Source of the DNA: Odoribacteraceae bacterium
Lineage (GTDB): Bacteria > Bacteroidota > Bacteroidia > Bacteroidales > Marinifilaceae
NCBI GenBank assembly: GCA_031279175.1
Contig: JAITJA010000118.1
Span: 1-13,167 of the forward strand
DNA length: 13,167 nt
Reading direction: 5' to 3'
Shown: piece after piece, positions 1 to 7,034 of the stretch
Numbering within the stretch: position 1 is the first letter of the stretch
How the letters are laid out: each line of letters starts with the position of its first letter
Notes under the pieces: model-generated
What the model was told of the DNA's origin: nothing
The model's input: only the letters and a program-made list of their open reading frames with translations
The model's database searches: none
Translations under genes and position numbers: made by a program

Positions 1-560
1 CGCGCACGTCGGTATCTTCCACCGACCCGGCGCTGGAGAGACACTGCTCGAGATTCAACGCCCGCGTGGACGAAATTATCTCCAGGCTACGCGACTCCCT
101 TGTCGGGCGGGAAGTACCGCTCGTCGACGCGGACTCCACCGACGCGGACTCGCCCGCCTGTCAGCGCGAGTTCTGGGTCTCCGACACCTTCTTCCGGGCG
201 ACGGACCGCTACATCAGCGCGCGCGTCAAGATCTACGCCTACAACGGTGGCGCGCACGGGATGACCTACTTCCACGCCTTTAACTACGACACCCGCGCGG
301 GCGAGTTCATGGACAACGCGCGCCTGCTCGACTACACCCGGAAGGCCGACGTGGAGAAGCTCCTCGACGCGCGCCTGGACAACCCGGACGGCTGCTTCAC
401 GGATCGCCCGAGGCTGGGCAACTCCACGGCCGTCAACTTCTCGGCGGGGGAGATGATCTTCACCTACCCCCCGTACGCGCTCGGGCCATACTCCTGCGGC
501 GCGGCGGAGATCGTCGTCCCGTTGAAAGAACTCGGGAAGGCCGTCAAGGCGCGCTTGTAG
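1..560 (+). CDS. RsiV-like DUF3298 protein, C-terminal part (cut by window edge)
   Basis: The reading frame is open from base 3 to the TAG at 558-560, giving 185 visible residues with no stop up to the left edge. The GTG at 66 is therefore an internal codon, not the start. The visible part matches the DUF3298/RsiV-like domain common in Bacteroidetes lipoproteins and periplasmic proteins: a YNGGAHGMTY segment, then FNYDTRAGEF, then an aromatic block FTYPPYALGPYSCGAAEIVVPL near the C-terminus (written here as overlapping pieces of the family pattern Y-x-GGAHG and pY-x-x-G/A-PYS-x-G). In RsiV proteins this domain binds lysozyme, but Bacteroidetes members mostly have no known ligand. The N-terminal part, which should carry an export or lipoprotein signal and perhaps a DUF4163 domain, lies outside the window. 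The gene converges with hom. The family call is good; the function is unknown. Confidence 0.8.
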   Translation, partial: RTSVSSTDPALERHCSRFNARVDEIISRLRDSLVGREVPLVDADSTDADSPACQREFWVSDTFFRATDRYISARVKIYAYNGGAHGMTYFHAFNYDTRAGEFMDNARLLDYTRKADVEKLLDARLDNPDGCFTDRPRLGNSTAVNFSAGEMIFTYPPYALGPYSCGAAEIVVPLKELGKAVKARL

Positions 561-584
561 CCTGGCGACCACCTGTAAACACCG

Positions 585-612
585 CGAGGGTGTACCGGCC
601 GGTACACCCTCG
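585..612. terminator. Perfect 28-bp palindrome between convergent genes, likely bidirectional terminator
   Basis: The 14 bases CGAGGGTGTACCGG are followed directly by their exact reverse complement. Rightwards the stem is followed by TTGTTTTC, a reasonable U-rich tail for the DUF3298 gene that ends 24 bases earlier. Leftwards it lies 22 bases past the hom stop, and an outer AAAC/GTTT pair (577-580 with 615-618) could extend the stem. With no unpaired loop bases, the hairpin would open about 2 base pairs at the tip. Position between two convergent stops fits a shared terminator; a protein-binding palindrome is an alternative. Confidence 0.7.
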
Positions 613-634
613 TTGTTTTCTATCGAGCGCGACG

Positions 635-1822
635 TCAATTCAGCGGCGCGGCGGCGATAAAGAGATCCCGCGTCGCGATCTCCTCCTTGATAGCCACCAG
701 GTCGGCGAGCCGGATATACCCGATGACATACCTGTAATCGTCGCTCCAGTACCGTTCGGTGATCGCCGTGAAGGGAAACAGCGCCAGGTCCTCCTCCCGC
801 GCGTACCTCAGGTAGAGGCGGAACGAGCAATCGTCCGTGTACGAGAAACGCGTGCACCCGTTCCTCTTCTTGTACTCGTACCGGTAATCGTGCAGCCGCG
901 CGGTAATATCGCTCAGCACCGCCGACCCGGTCGGGTAGCCGCCGGCCCCCTTCCCGAACATGAACTGCTTGCCGTAGCACTCGCCCTTGATCACGACACC
1001 GTTAAACTCGTCCTCCACGCTATAAATATACTTCTCCCTCGTGATCAGCTGCGGCAACACGAACATCGTGAACTTGTCCGGGCTCAGCTTCACCACCTGC
1101 GCCACCAGCTTCACGCGCACCCCTTTCTCCCGCGCGTAGCGAATATCGGCGGGCCCGAGCTTGCTGATACCGAACGTCAGCAGCTTGTCCGGGTGCACGT
1201 ACGTCCCGAAGGCGTGCATCGTGATGATCACCAGCTTGAACAGCGAATCGTAACCTTCCACGTCAAACGTGGGATCGCTCTCGGCGAAACCCAGCTCCTG
1301 CGCCATGCGAAGCGCCTCGCCGTACTCCATGTTCTCGTTAAAAATCTTCGAGAGAATAAAATTCGACGAGCCGTTCAATATCCCCTTCACGGAGATCAGC
1401 AGCTCGTTATCGTAATACTCCTCCAGGTTACGGATCACCGGGATACTCCCGCACGCCGACGCGTCGTACAACAGCGCCACCTTCCGCGCCTCCTGTAACG
1501 CGATCAGCTCCTCGAGATGATACGCCAGCATCTTCTTGTTGCCGGAGACCACCGGGACCCCGTTCGCCAGCGCCCGCTTCACGATATGATACGCCGCGTC
1601 GGCGTCATCGATCAGCTCCACCACGAGATTAATCTCCGGGTCATCCAGGATATCATCCGCCCGGTCGGTGAACAACTCCAGCGGGAGAGAGCGCGGCTTG
1701 GCGCTATCGCGGATGCAAATCTTCTTCACGATGGCGTCCCTCATCTGCACCTTTGCCAACACGTTACACAACCCCTCGCCGACGACGCCAAAGCCAAATA
1801 GTCCAATCGTTAGTTTACTCAT
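635..1822 (-). CDS. hom: Homoserine dehydrogenase
   Basis: Reduces aspartate semialdehyde to homoserine with NAD(P)H, the branch point to methionine and threonine. The 395-residue protein starts with the Rossmann motif G10-F-G-V-V-G15. It then shows NGSSNFIL (150-157), the catalytic-domain block D187-V-E-G-Y-D192 with K196 in the place of the conserved lysine, and GKGAGGYPTGSAV (290-302), all typical of the family. There is no aspartokinase domain, so it is a stand-alone enzyme. The last 75 residues do not look to me like a standard ACT domain, so feedback control by threonine is not obvious. The ATG overlaps the metX stop by 8 bases, which implies one transcript and coupled translation. The two together supply O-acetylhomoserine, so a methionine-branch role is inferred. 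Confidence 0.93.
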   Translation of the reverse strand: MSKLTIGLFGFGVVGEGLCNVLAKVQMRDAIVKKICIRDSAKPRSLPLELFTDRADDILDDPEINLVVELIDDADAAYHIVKRALANGVPVVSGNKKMLAYHLEELIALQEARKVALLYDASACGSIPVIRNLEEYYDNELLISVKGILNGSSNFILSKIFNENMEYGEALRMAQELGFAESDPTFDVEGYDSLFKLVIITMHAFGTYVHPDKLLTFGISKLGPADIRYAREKGVRVKLVAQVVKLSPDKFTMFVLPQLITREKYIYSVEDEFNGVVIKGECYGKQFMFGKGAGGYPTGSAVLSDITARLHDYRYEYKKRNGCTRFSYTDDCSFRLYLRYAREEDLALFPFTAITERYWSDDYRYVIGYIRLADLVAIKEEIATRDLFIAAAPLN

Positions 1823-2837
1823 TTTCCAAGAATTTTAGTATGATGTTATTTAATTGCTCGTGCTCGATCAAGAAACCGTCATGCGCGAAATCAGAATCGA
1901 TGACGGCGTACTCGCGACGGGGGATACAGCGGCGCAGCACCTCGTGCGCGGAGACGGGAAACAGGATATCCGAGCTGATACAGACGATCAGGCAACGGCT
2001 CTTGACCCGTTCCAGCGCCGCCTCGACCCCCCCGCGTCCCCGCCCGACGTCGTGCGAGTCTATCGCCCGCGTCAGCAAGTGATACGAGTACGCGTTAAAC
2101 CGGCGGCGCAGCTTATCGGCCTGGTGTCGCTGGTAACTCGTTGCCCGGTAGCCAGACAGCGTATCCTTCTCGTCCTCGTCCGCCTGTGTCTTGTCATAGG
2201 CCGGTTGTCCGCGGTAACTCAGCAGGGCGATAGACCGCGCCACGCCCATCCCCACCGACCCGGCCCCCGGGTCCTCGTCCCCGAACGTCGGGTCCAGCTC
2301 GATAGCCATGCGTTGCGACTCGTTCAGCGCGATCGCCCACGGGGAGGAACGCGCCGCGGTAGCGATCAACGCGATATTCCGCGCGAAATCCGGGAACATG
2401 ATACCGGTCTCCATGCACTGGAAACCGCCAATCGAGCTACCGATCAACAATTTCACGCTATCGATATCCAGGTGAGTCTTCAGTATCGCGTGAAGCCGGG
2501 CCATGTCGCGCGTGGTAATGGCCGGGAACGTCCCGTACCACGGCCGCCCGCTTTCCGGGTTCACGCTCAACGGCCCCGTCGTCCCGTAGTGCGACCCGAG
2601 AATGTTCGCGCACACCACGAAATAGCGATCCGGGTCGAGGAATTTCCCTTTCTCCACCGTCCCTGGCCACCACTCTTTCACGTCCGAGTTGGCCGTGAGG
2701 GCGTGACACACCCAGATCACGTTGTCTTTCTTCGATGACAAGCGACCGTACGTGTGGTAGGCGATCGTGAAACCGGGTAACCGCCCGCCCCCTTCCAGGT
2801 GGAACTCCTCGCGATAGTGAAAATATTTAACTTCCAT
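1815..2837 (-). CDS. metX: Homoserine O-acetyltransferase (MetX family)
   Basis: Acylates the hydroxyl of homoserine, normally from acetyl-CoA, as the first committed step to methionine; cytoplasmic. The 340-residue alpha/beta hydrolase fold protein carries the MetX signature HALTANSDVKEWWPG (45-59), the nucleophile elbow G-S-S135-I-G-G, the acid D290 in SSDILFPV and the base H319 in FAHDGFL. Together these form the expected Ser-Asp-His triad. Length is close to that of bacterial MetX proteins. It is the first gene of a metX-hom pair. The O-acetylhomoserine sulfhydrylase gene often found nearby in Bacteroidetes is not in this window. Some MetX proteins use succinyl-CoA instead, and I cannot settle this from motifs alone. 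I found no SAM riboswitch in front of it. Confidence 0.93.
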   Translation of the reverse strand: MEVKYFHYREEFHLEGGGRLPGFTIAYHTYGRLSSKKDNVIWVCHALTANSDVKEWWPGTVEKGKFLDPDRYFVVCANILGSHYGTTGPLSVNPESGRPWYGTFPAITTRDMARLHAILKTHLDIDSVKLLIGSSIGGFQCMETGIMFPDFARNIALIATAARSSPWAIALNESQRMAIELDPTFGDEDPGAGSVGMGVARSIALLSYRGQPAYDKTQADEDEKDTLSGYRATSYQRHQADKLRRRFNAYSYHLLTRAIDSHDVGRGRGGVEAALERVKSRCLIVCISSDILFPVSAHEVLRRCIPRREYAVIDSDFAHDGFLIEHEQLNNIILKFLENE

Positions 2838-3158
2838 GAAATTGAAATTATTGAATGATAAAACGGGCGCCGCGCCGCGGCATGAAACAAGAAAATCACG
2901 CGTTTAGCGCCACATTCGCGCCGCGCCACCCGCGGCCAGGCTACTTCCTGCCCGGCCCGGCCCGTCGAGGGGAGCCCCCTGCTTGCTTGCCATCGTGTCC
3001 TTGTTTATATTCATGTCACTTGATTCCGAGCCGCGAAGATGCAGATTTCATCGAAGTCCTGCAAGTTTCTCCCGTCAAAAAACGGGAAGATAACGGGATA
3101 CCCGCGCCCGCTTCCTCCTTGACAACCGCGACATCTTTTGAACAGCCAATCTAACCCG
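2838..3158. other. Long 5' region of metX without a convincing gene
   Basis: About 320 bases lie between the metX start and the first repeat array. They hold small GC-rich hairpins, namely AGGGG/CCCCT at 2968-2980 and TCCCGT/ACGGGA at 3070-3087, and one promoter-like block at 2892-2923. A 99-residue frame at 2855-3154 has low-complexity Pro/Arg/Ser composition and no recognisable motif, so I do not call it. I see no riboswitch, T-box or leader peptide. A leftward promoter for metX is expected here but no clear TAnnTTTG box is visible; the best weak match on the minus strand is TATCATTC at 2853-2860. Confidence 0.5.
2892..2923 (+). promoter_or_regulatory. Promoter-like block shared with the PAP2/redoxin intergenic region
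   Basis: AAAATCAC, six unrelated bases, AGCGC, then CACATTCGCG. The block at 11499-11530 has the same words at the same spacing. Read rightwards, CACATTCG differs by one base from the TACATTCG box seen before two genes here. A rightward transcript from it would run into the 21-bp array, with no gene in between. Read leftwards it sits 55 bases before metX, about as far as its partner sits before the redoxin gene. Both the orientation and the role are inferred. Confidence 0.4.
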
Positions 3159-3446
3159 GTTAACAAGCCATTTTACAGCGTGAACAAGGCATTTCACAGC
3201 GTGAACAAGGCATTTCACAGCGTGAACAAGGCTGTTCACAGCGTGAACAAGGGTGTTCGCAGCGTGAACAAGGCATTTCACAGCGTGAACAAGGGTGTTC
3301 ACAGTGTTGGCAGGGTACCTAACAGCGTGAACAAGGCTGTTCACAGCGTGAACAAGGCTGTTCACAGTGTTGGCAGGGTACCTAACAGCGTGAACAAGGC
3401 TGTTCACGGCGTGAACAGGGTAGGTAACAGCGTTGCAAAGGCAGCC
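3159..3446. repeat. Array 1: 13 tandem 21-bp near-palindromes plus one decayed unit
   Basis: Units begin at 3159 and recur every 21 bases without a gap through 3431; a decayed fourteenth unit starts at 3432. The commonest unit is arm GTGAACA, loop AGGC, arm TGTTCAC, spacer AGC. Six units (3222, 3243, 3285, 3327, 3348, 3390) have a complete 7-bp stem, one of them with a T-G pair. Three units (3180, 3201, 3264) have ATTTCAC in the second arm, leaving a 5-bp stem. Two identical units (3306 and 3369) have quite different arms, starting GTTGG and ending CCTAAC, yet still pair. Half-sites therefore point alternately right and left every 10 to 11 bases. The array lies past the 3' end of DUF554 and about 320 bases upstream of metX. 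Confidence 0.95.
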
Positions 3447-3462
3447 GGGAGGGTCCTCCCGG
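3445..3462. terminator. Hairpin at the end of DUF554 and the edge of array 1
   Basis: CCGGGAGG, two bases GT, then CCTCCCGG: a fully paired stem of 7 to 8 bp. It lies 8 bases past the DUF554 stop codon. Leftwards, the tail after the stem is CTGCCTTTGC, poor in T, so termination of DUF554 would rest mostly on the stem. Rightwards the tail is TTGTTATC, which would suit a transcript leaving the array better. Confidence 0.55.
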
Positions 3463-3470
3463 TTGTTATC

Positions 3471-4163
3471 CTAATCGAGCAGGCCGGAGACAGTCAGGAT
3501 AGCGGCGATAGGCAGCGCGAGGAGCATGTTGACGATATTCACCTCCTTCACCTTGAGTATGGTTATCCCGAGACCAACGAGGAGGATCCCGCCGGTAGCG
3601 GAGAGGTTATCGACAAGCGCCTCGCTGGCGACGCCGGCGACGGCGACGGCACAAAGGGTAATCGCCCCCTGGTAGAGGAGCACGGGGATGGAGCTAAAGA
3701 GAATGGCGACGCCAAAGGAGGCGGCGAGGGCAGTGGCGGCGACGCCGTCCATGATGGACTTCGTGTAGAGGAGCGACGGGGTATTTCCCGCGGCCTCCTC
3801 GATGGGCCCGAGGATGGCCATCGATCCAACGCAAAAGAGCATGGTCGCGGTGACAAGCCCCCGGGCGAAATTACCTGAGGCGTCGTCCCGCGCGGCGAGC
3901 CGTCGTTGCAGGCGCGCGGCCAGTCGTTTCACGGCGCCGTCGAGGTCGATCCATTGCCCGATGATCGTCCCGGAGGCGATGGCGATGACGACGAGCGGGA
4001 AGTTCCCCGACCGGGTAGTCATCGGTATGGCGATGGCGATGGTGACGAGGCCCATGGCCTGGAAGAGCGTGTCGATGATCTTCCTGGATAGCCGGGCGCG
4101 AATCCACGTTCCCAGCAAGCTTCCGGCGACGATGGCCGCGGTGTTGATGATTGTTCCGGTCAT
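3471..4163 (-). CDS. DUF554 family membrane protein
   Basis: A 230-residue, very hydrophobic protein matching the DUF554 family (YqgA/YdfK type), whose members are about this long and have around seven membrane spans. Their function is not established; a transport role has been suggested. Family features seen: the N-terminal MTGTIINTAAIVAGSLLGTW, the GTIIGQWIDL segment near residue 65 with a following basic helix KRLAARLQRRLAAR (79-92), CVGSMAILGPIEE (111-123), and a C-terminal span ending in VSGLLD. The frame is open 57 codons further upstream to 4334, but that extension overlaps the flippase gene and is not membrane-like. The ATG at 4163, just downstream of a TACCTTTG box, is preferred. Divergent from the flippase. 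Confidence 0.85.
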   Translation of the reverse strand: MTGTIINTAAIVAGSLLGTWIRARLSRKIIDTLFQAMGLVTIAIAIPMTTRSGNFPLVVIAIASGTIIGQWIDLDGAVKRLAARLQRRLAARDDASGNFARGLVTATMLFCVGSMAILGPIEEAAGNTPSLLYTKSIMDGVAATALAASFGVAILFSSIPVLLYQGAITLCAVAVAGVASEALVDNLSATGGILLVGLGITILKVKEVNIVNMLLALPIAAILTVSGLLD

Positions 4164-4183
4164 GTTACGAGGTATCAGTCGGG

Positions 4184-4191
4184 CAAAGGTA
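4184..4191 (-). promoter_or_regulatory. Promoter -7 box for the DUF554 gene
   Basis: Read leftwards the sequence is TACCTTTG, an exact match to the Bacteroidetes -7 consensus TAnnTTTG, followed by CCC. It lies 21 bases before the chosen ATG, so the leader would be short. No TTG is seen at the usual -33 distance. Confidence 0.5.
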
Positions 4192-4239
4192 CGATATTCC
4201 GCCGGAAAGCAGCCGGGGAGCGAATCCGGGAAAATCTCG

Positions 4240-4247
4240 TACATTCG
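4240..4247 (+). promoter_or_regulatory. Promoter -7 box for the flippase operon
   Basis: TACATTCG followed by CGGGG, one base from TAnnTTTG and identical to the box before the PAP2 gene. It starts 24 bases before the flippase ATG. The -33 region is GC-rich without TTG. This supports the flippase start at 4264 rather than the long upstream extension of the frame. Confidence 0.4.
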
Positions 4248-4263
4248 CGGGGAAACAATAACG

Positions 4264-5751
4264 ATGAACATGTCATTACGCGGGGTTGCCGGCCAGACGG
4301 CCATGTACGGGATCAGTAGCATCGTGGCGCGCATGCTGAATTACTTGTTGACGCCCTACCTGACGCGGGTGTTGACGGGGGAGGAGTACGGCGTGGTGAC
4401 GGGGATGTACGCGGTAATTCCCTTCGCGCTGGTGGCGCTGACGATGGGGCTGGAGACGGGGTATTTCCGGTTTTCCGGCCTGTCGCGTACGGAGGGCGAG
4501 CGGCGGGCGTTGTTCTCGTCGACGTGGGGGGCGGTGCTGGTGGCGGCGGTGGTATTCGCGGTGGTGGCGAGTTGTTTCGCGTCGCGCCTTGCCCCGGCGA
4601 TGGGATACGGAGATCACCCGTCGTTCGTCTGGATCGTGGCGTGCGTGATCGCGGTAGACGTGGCGGGCAGTATACCCTTCTGCCGCCTGCGGGCGCGGGG
4701 GGACGCGAAACGGTTCGTGATGCTGAAGATCATATCGGTGATGGTCAACGCGGCGTTATGCGTGTTTTTTTATAGCGCGCTGCCGTTGCTGGCTGCCGGT
4801 GGCGGGTGGATCTCGCGGGCATGGGACGCGTCGTTCATGCCGGGATACGTGTTCGTCGCTAACCTGGTGGCGAGCGTGGTGACGTTCGCGCTCCTGTGTC
4901 GTTCGCGAGACGTCGCGCGTCCCGGGTTATCGTGGCGGGTACTGCGTCCGGTGCTTGTATACTCGGCGCCGTTGCTCGCGGGCGGTATCGCCGGCACCGC
5001 GAACGAGTTTATCGATAGGCTGATGATCGAGTACCTGATGCCGGCAGACGTGGCACTGTCAACGCTCGGGGTGTACGGCGCGGTGGTCAAGATAGGCGTC
5101 ATCCTGCCGCTGTTCGTGCAGGTGTACCGTTACGCGTTAGAGCCTTACCTTCTCTCGGGCTTCCAGCGGGAGGAGTTCGGGCGGGTGAACGCGGCGGCGA
5201 TGAAGTATTTCATGATCGTGGCGTCGGGGCTGTTTCTCGTGATCACGCTTTTCGCCGACCTGTTCGCGTTGCTGCTCGGGAAGGAGTTCCGGGAGGGGAT
5301 GAAGATATTGCCGCTGGTGCTCGCGTCGAACATTCTTTCAGGGGTCGTGTTCAACCTTTCTTTCTGGTACAAGCAGGCGAACCGGACGGTGTTCGGGATC
5401 GCGATCACGATGACGGGGCTGGTTTTCACGATCCTCTTCGGCATCCTCCTCGTTCCGACGCTGGGATATACCGGGGCGGCCATAACGCGGCTGGCGTGCG
5501 AGGTGGCAATGGTGATCGCGAGCTACGCGCTTAACCGCCGCTATTATCCCGTTCCATACGACTTGCGGCGGATCGGTGAGCACGCGCTCGTCTGTGGGAT
5601 GCTCGTCGGGGCCGGCCTGCTCGCCCGGGACCTCGCTGACGTGGCGAGATACCCGCTGAACGCGCTGCTGTGCGGGATCTTTTTCCTGTACGCGACCCGC
5701 CGGGAGGGTATACAAGTGATCTCTTTACTCAAATCAATAATGAAGAAATGA
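4264..5751 (+). CDS. Polysaccharide/oligosaccharide flippase (Wzx-like, MOP superfamily)
   Basis: A 495-residue integral membrane protein with roughly 12 to 14 hydrophobic segments spread over its whole length (for example 43-63, 86-106, 121-140, 311-338, 377-397, 438-456). The N-terminal pattern, small-residue TAMYGISSIVARMLNYLL followed by TPYLTRVLTGEEYG, is characteristic of oligosaccharide flippases that move lipid-linked glycans across the inner membrane. The GYTGAAITRL segment (401-410) is also typical. No glycosyltransferase genes are nearby, so the glycan carried cannot be inferred. The frame is open far upstream of 4264, but that part overlaps DUF554 in antisense and is not membrane-like. 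The ATG at 4264 (or 4270) is preferred. The stop overlaps the next gene's start by 4 bases. Confidence 0.88.
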   Translation: MNMSLRGVAGQTAMYGISSIVARMLNYLLTPYLTRVLTGEEYGVVTGMYAVIPFALVALTMGLETGYFRFSGLSRTEGERRALFSSTWGAVLVAAVVFAVVASCFASRLAPAMGYGDHPSFVWIVACVIAVDVAGSIPFCRLRARGDAKRFVMLKIISVMVNAALCVFFYSALPLLAAGGGWISRAWDASFMPGYVFVANLVASVVTFALLCRSRDVARPGLSWRVLRPVLVYSAPLLAGGIAGTANEFIDRLMIEYLMPADVALSTLGVYGAVVKIGVILPLFVQVYRYALEPYLLSGFQREEFGRVNAAAMKYFMIVASGLFLVITLFADLFALLLGKEFREGMKILPLVLASNILSGVVFNLSFWYKQANRTVFGIAITMTGLVFTILFGILLVPTLGYTGAAITRLACEVAMVIASYALNRRYYPVPYDLRRIGEHALVCGMLVGAGLLARDLADVARYPLNALLCGIFFLYATRREGIQVISLLKSIMKK

Positions 5752-6992
5752 AGATGAAAAGGAAGACAGGTATTTTCACGTGCACCGCGCTGGCGTGCGC
5801 GCTTTCATTCCCGGCCACCGGACAACGCGTGGGGGAGTTAAAAGAGTGGCTGACCCGCGATAACGGCGCGGCTATCGAGAGACAAGCGTTCGCGCGTTCG
5901 CCACTGTCAAGAGAAGAGGCGGCGGAAGCCTCGCGGCTGTTGCTGACCCGCGAGCAAGAGGCGCTCAAGGCGACGCGCGGGAAGGAATGGCAGGAGAAGC
6001 GAATCGTGCACGGGCAGTACGCGATGCCGTTCGATTACCGGGTCTTCGGGGAGATGCCCGGGGATGGGCGGTCGCTGTATATCTCGATGCACGGCGGCGG
6101 GAACACGCGGGCGGAAATTAACGACGGGCAGTGGCGCAACCAGGCGCGCCTGTATGCCCCCGCCGAGGGGGTCTACGTGACGCCGCGGGCCGCCGTGGAC
6201 GCGTGGAACATGTGGTTTCAACCGCACGTCGACACGCTCTTCTCGTTGCTGGTACGCCTGGCCGTCGTCGAGGCAGGTGTAAATCCCGACAAGGTGTACC
6301 TCGCGGGTTACTCCGCCGGCGGGGACGGCGTGTACCGCCTGGCGCCGCGCATGGCCGATTACTGGGCGGCCGCGGCAATGATGGCCGGGCATCCCGGGAG
6401 TGTCTCGCCAGCCAGCGCGCGGAATATCGGCTTCGCGATATGGGTCGGGGAGAATGACGGGGCTTACAGGCGGAACGAGGAGGCGGTGAAGTTTGGCAGG
6501 AAGCTGGATAGCCTGGCCGCGGCCGACCCCGGGGGCTACCGGCACGAGACGCGCGTCGCCGCCGGGAAAGGTCACTGGATGGATAGACAGGACACGCTCG
6601 CGATCCCCTGGATGGCCTCGTTCAGGAGGGACGCGCTCCCTGCCAAGATCGTGTGGCAACAGGACGACGTGCCGCGCGATAATTTCTACTGGCTCTCCGT
6701 CCCTGTCAACGAGGCCCGCGAGGGCGCGCGGCTCGTCGTCACGCGGGAAGGGAACACGTTCGCGATCCTCGAGTGCGATTACTCGTCGGTGGAGATCTTG
6801 CTCAACGATGACATGGCAGACCTCGACCGGAAGGTGAAGGTGATCGCTAACGGTAAGGTCATCTTTAATAAAAAGGTGAACCGCTCGATAGCGGATATCT
6901 ACCGTTCTGTAACGCGACGGGGCGACCCGCGGCTGGTCTTCCCCGCCCGCGTGACGATCAGCGCGGCTAAACCCGGGGCACTCCTCCCGTGA
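5748..6992 (+). CDS. Secreted alpha/beta hydrolase, PHB-depolymerase-like esterase
   Basis: A 414-residue exported hydrolase. Residues 1-26 (basic start, hydrophobic core, then FPATGQ) form a signal peptide, probably for the periplasm or beyond. The catalytic domain shows an oxyanion-hole type MHGGGNT (114-120), the nucleophile elbow G-Y-S189-A-G-G, a likely acid D237 in WVGENDGAY and a likely base H276 in AGKGHWMD. The pattern resembles the poly(3-hydroxybutyrate) depolymerase/feruloyl esterase group. A C-terminal part from about residue 300 looks beta-rich (YWLSVPVNEAREGARLVV) and may be a small accessory domain. The substrate is not evident, and PHB itself is unlikely to be proven by this match. 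The ATG at 5748 overlaps the flippase stop as ATGA, implying co-translation; 5754 is an alternative start. Confidence 0.82.
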   Translation: MKMKRKTGIFTCTALACALSFPATGQRVGELKEWLTRDNGAAIERQAFARSPLSREEAAEASRLLLTREQEALKATRGKEWQEKRIVHGQYAMPFDYRVFGEMPGDGRSLYISMHGGGNTRAEINDGQWRNQARLYAPAEGVYVTPRAAVDAWNMWFQPHVDTLFSLLVRLAVVEAGVNPDKVYLAGYSAGGDGVYRLAPRMADYWAAAAMMAGHPGSVSPASARNIGFAIWVGENDGAYRRNEEAVKFGRKLDSLAAADPGGYRHETRVAAGKGHWMDRQDTLAIPWMASFRRDALPAKIVWQQDDVPRDNFYWLSVPVNEAREGARLVVTREGNTFAILECDYSSVEILLNDDMADLDRKVKVIANGKVIFNKKVNRSIADIYRSVTRRGDPRLVFPARVTISAAKPGALLP

Positions 6993-7005
6993 CGGTTTTT
7001 TTTTA

Positions 7006-7013
7006 TACTTTAG
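7006..7013 (+). promoter_or_regulatory. Possible -7 box before the prenyl synthase gene
   Basis: TACTTTAG followed by CGA, two words from the TACnTTYGCGG pattern seen elsewhere here. It starts 29 bases before the ATG at 7035. Nine T residues (6996-7004) precede it. These could be part of a weak terminator for the esterase gene, although no good stem stands in front of them, or an A/T-rich promoter segment. Confidence 0.35.
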
Positions 7014-7034
7014 CGACCTGTTAAACGAAATATC

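Noticed and set aside
66..560. DUF3298 gene starting at GTG 66
   Set aside because: The frame stays open to the left edge and the domain would be incomplete, so this GTG is internal.
87..980. 297-residue minus-strand frame over the DUF3298 gene and hom 3' end
   Set aside because: Arg/Val-rich shadow of two well-supported genes and crosses the 28-bp palindrome.
2855..3154. 99-residue frame upstream of metX
   Set aside because: No start context, no motif, and composition typical of non-coding GC-rich DNA.
2838..3158. SAM riboswitch or other methionine-responsive leader before metX
   Set aside because: I looked for the conserved SAM-I core words on the minus strand and did not find them. The hairpins present are short and unlike known classes. 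A covariance-model search could still reveal a class I cannot see by eye.
3138..3878. 246-residue frame covering array 1 and beyond, as a real gene
   Set aside because: Starts at TTG, and its second half is the antisense of DUF554 with low-complexity Asp/Gly/Glu composition. The repeat part is discussed as a hypothesis only.
6970..7004. Terminator with nine T residues after the esterase gene
   Set aside because: The T run is good, but no convincing stem stands in front of it, only about 4 bp with a large loop, so it is mentioned only with the possible promoter.
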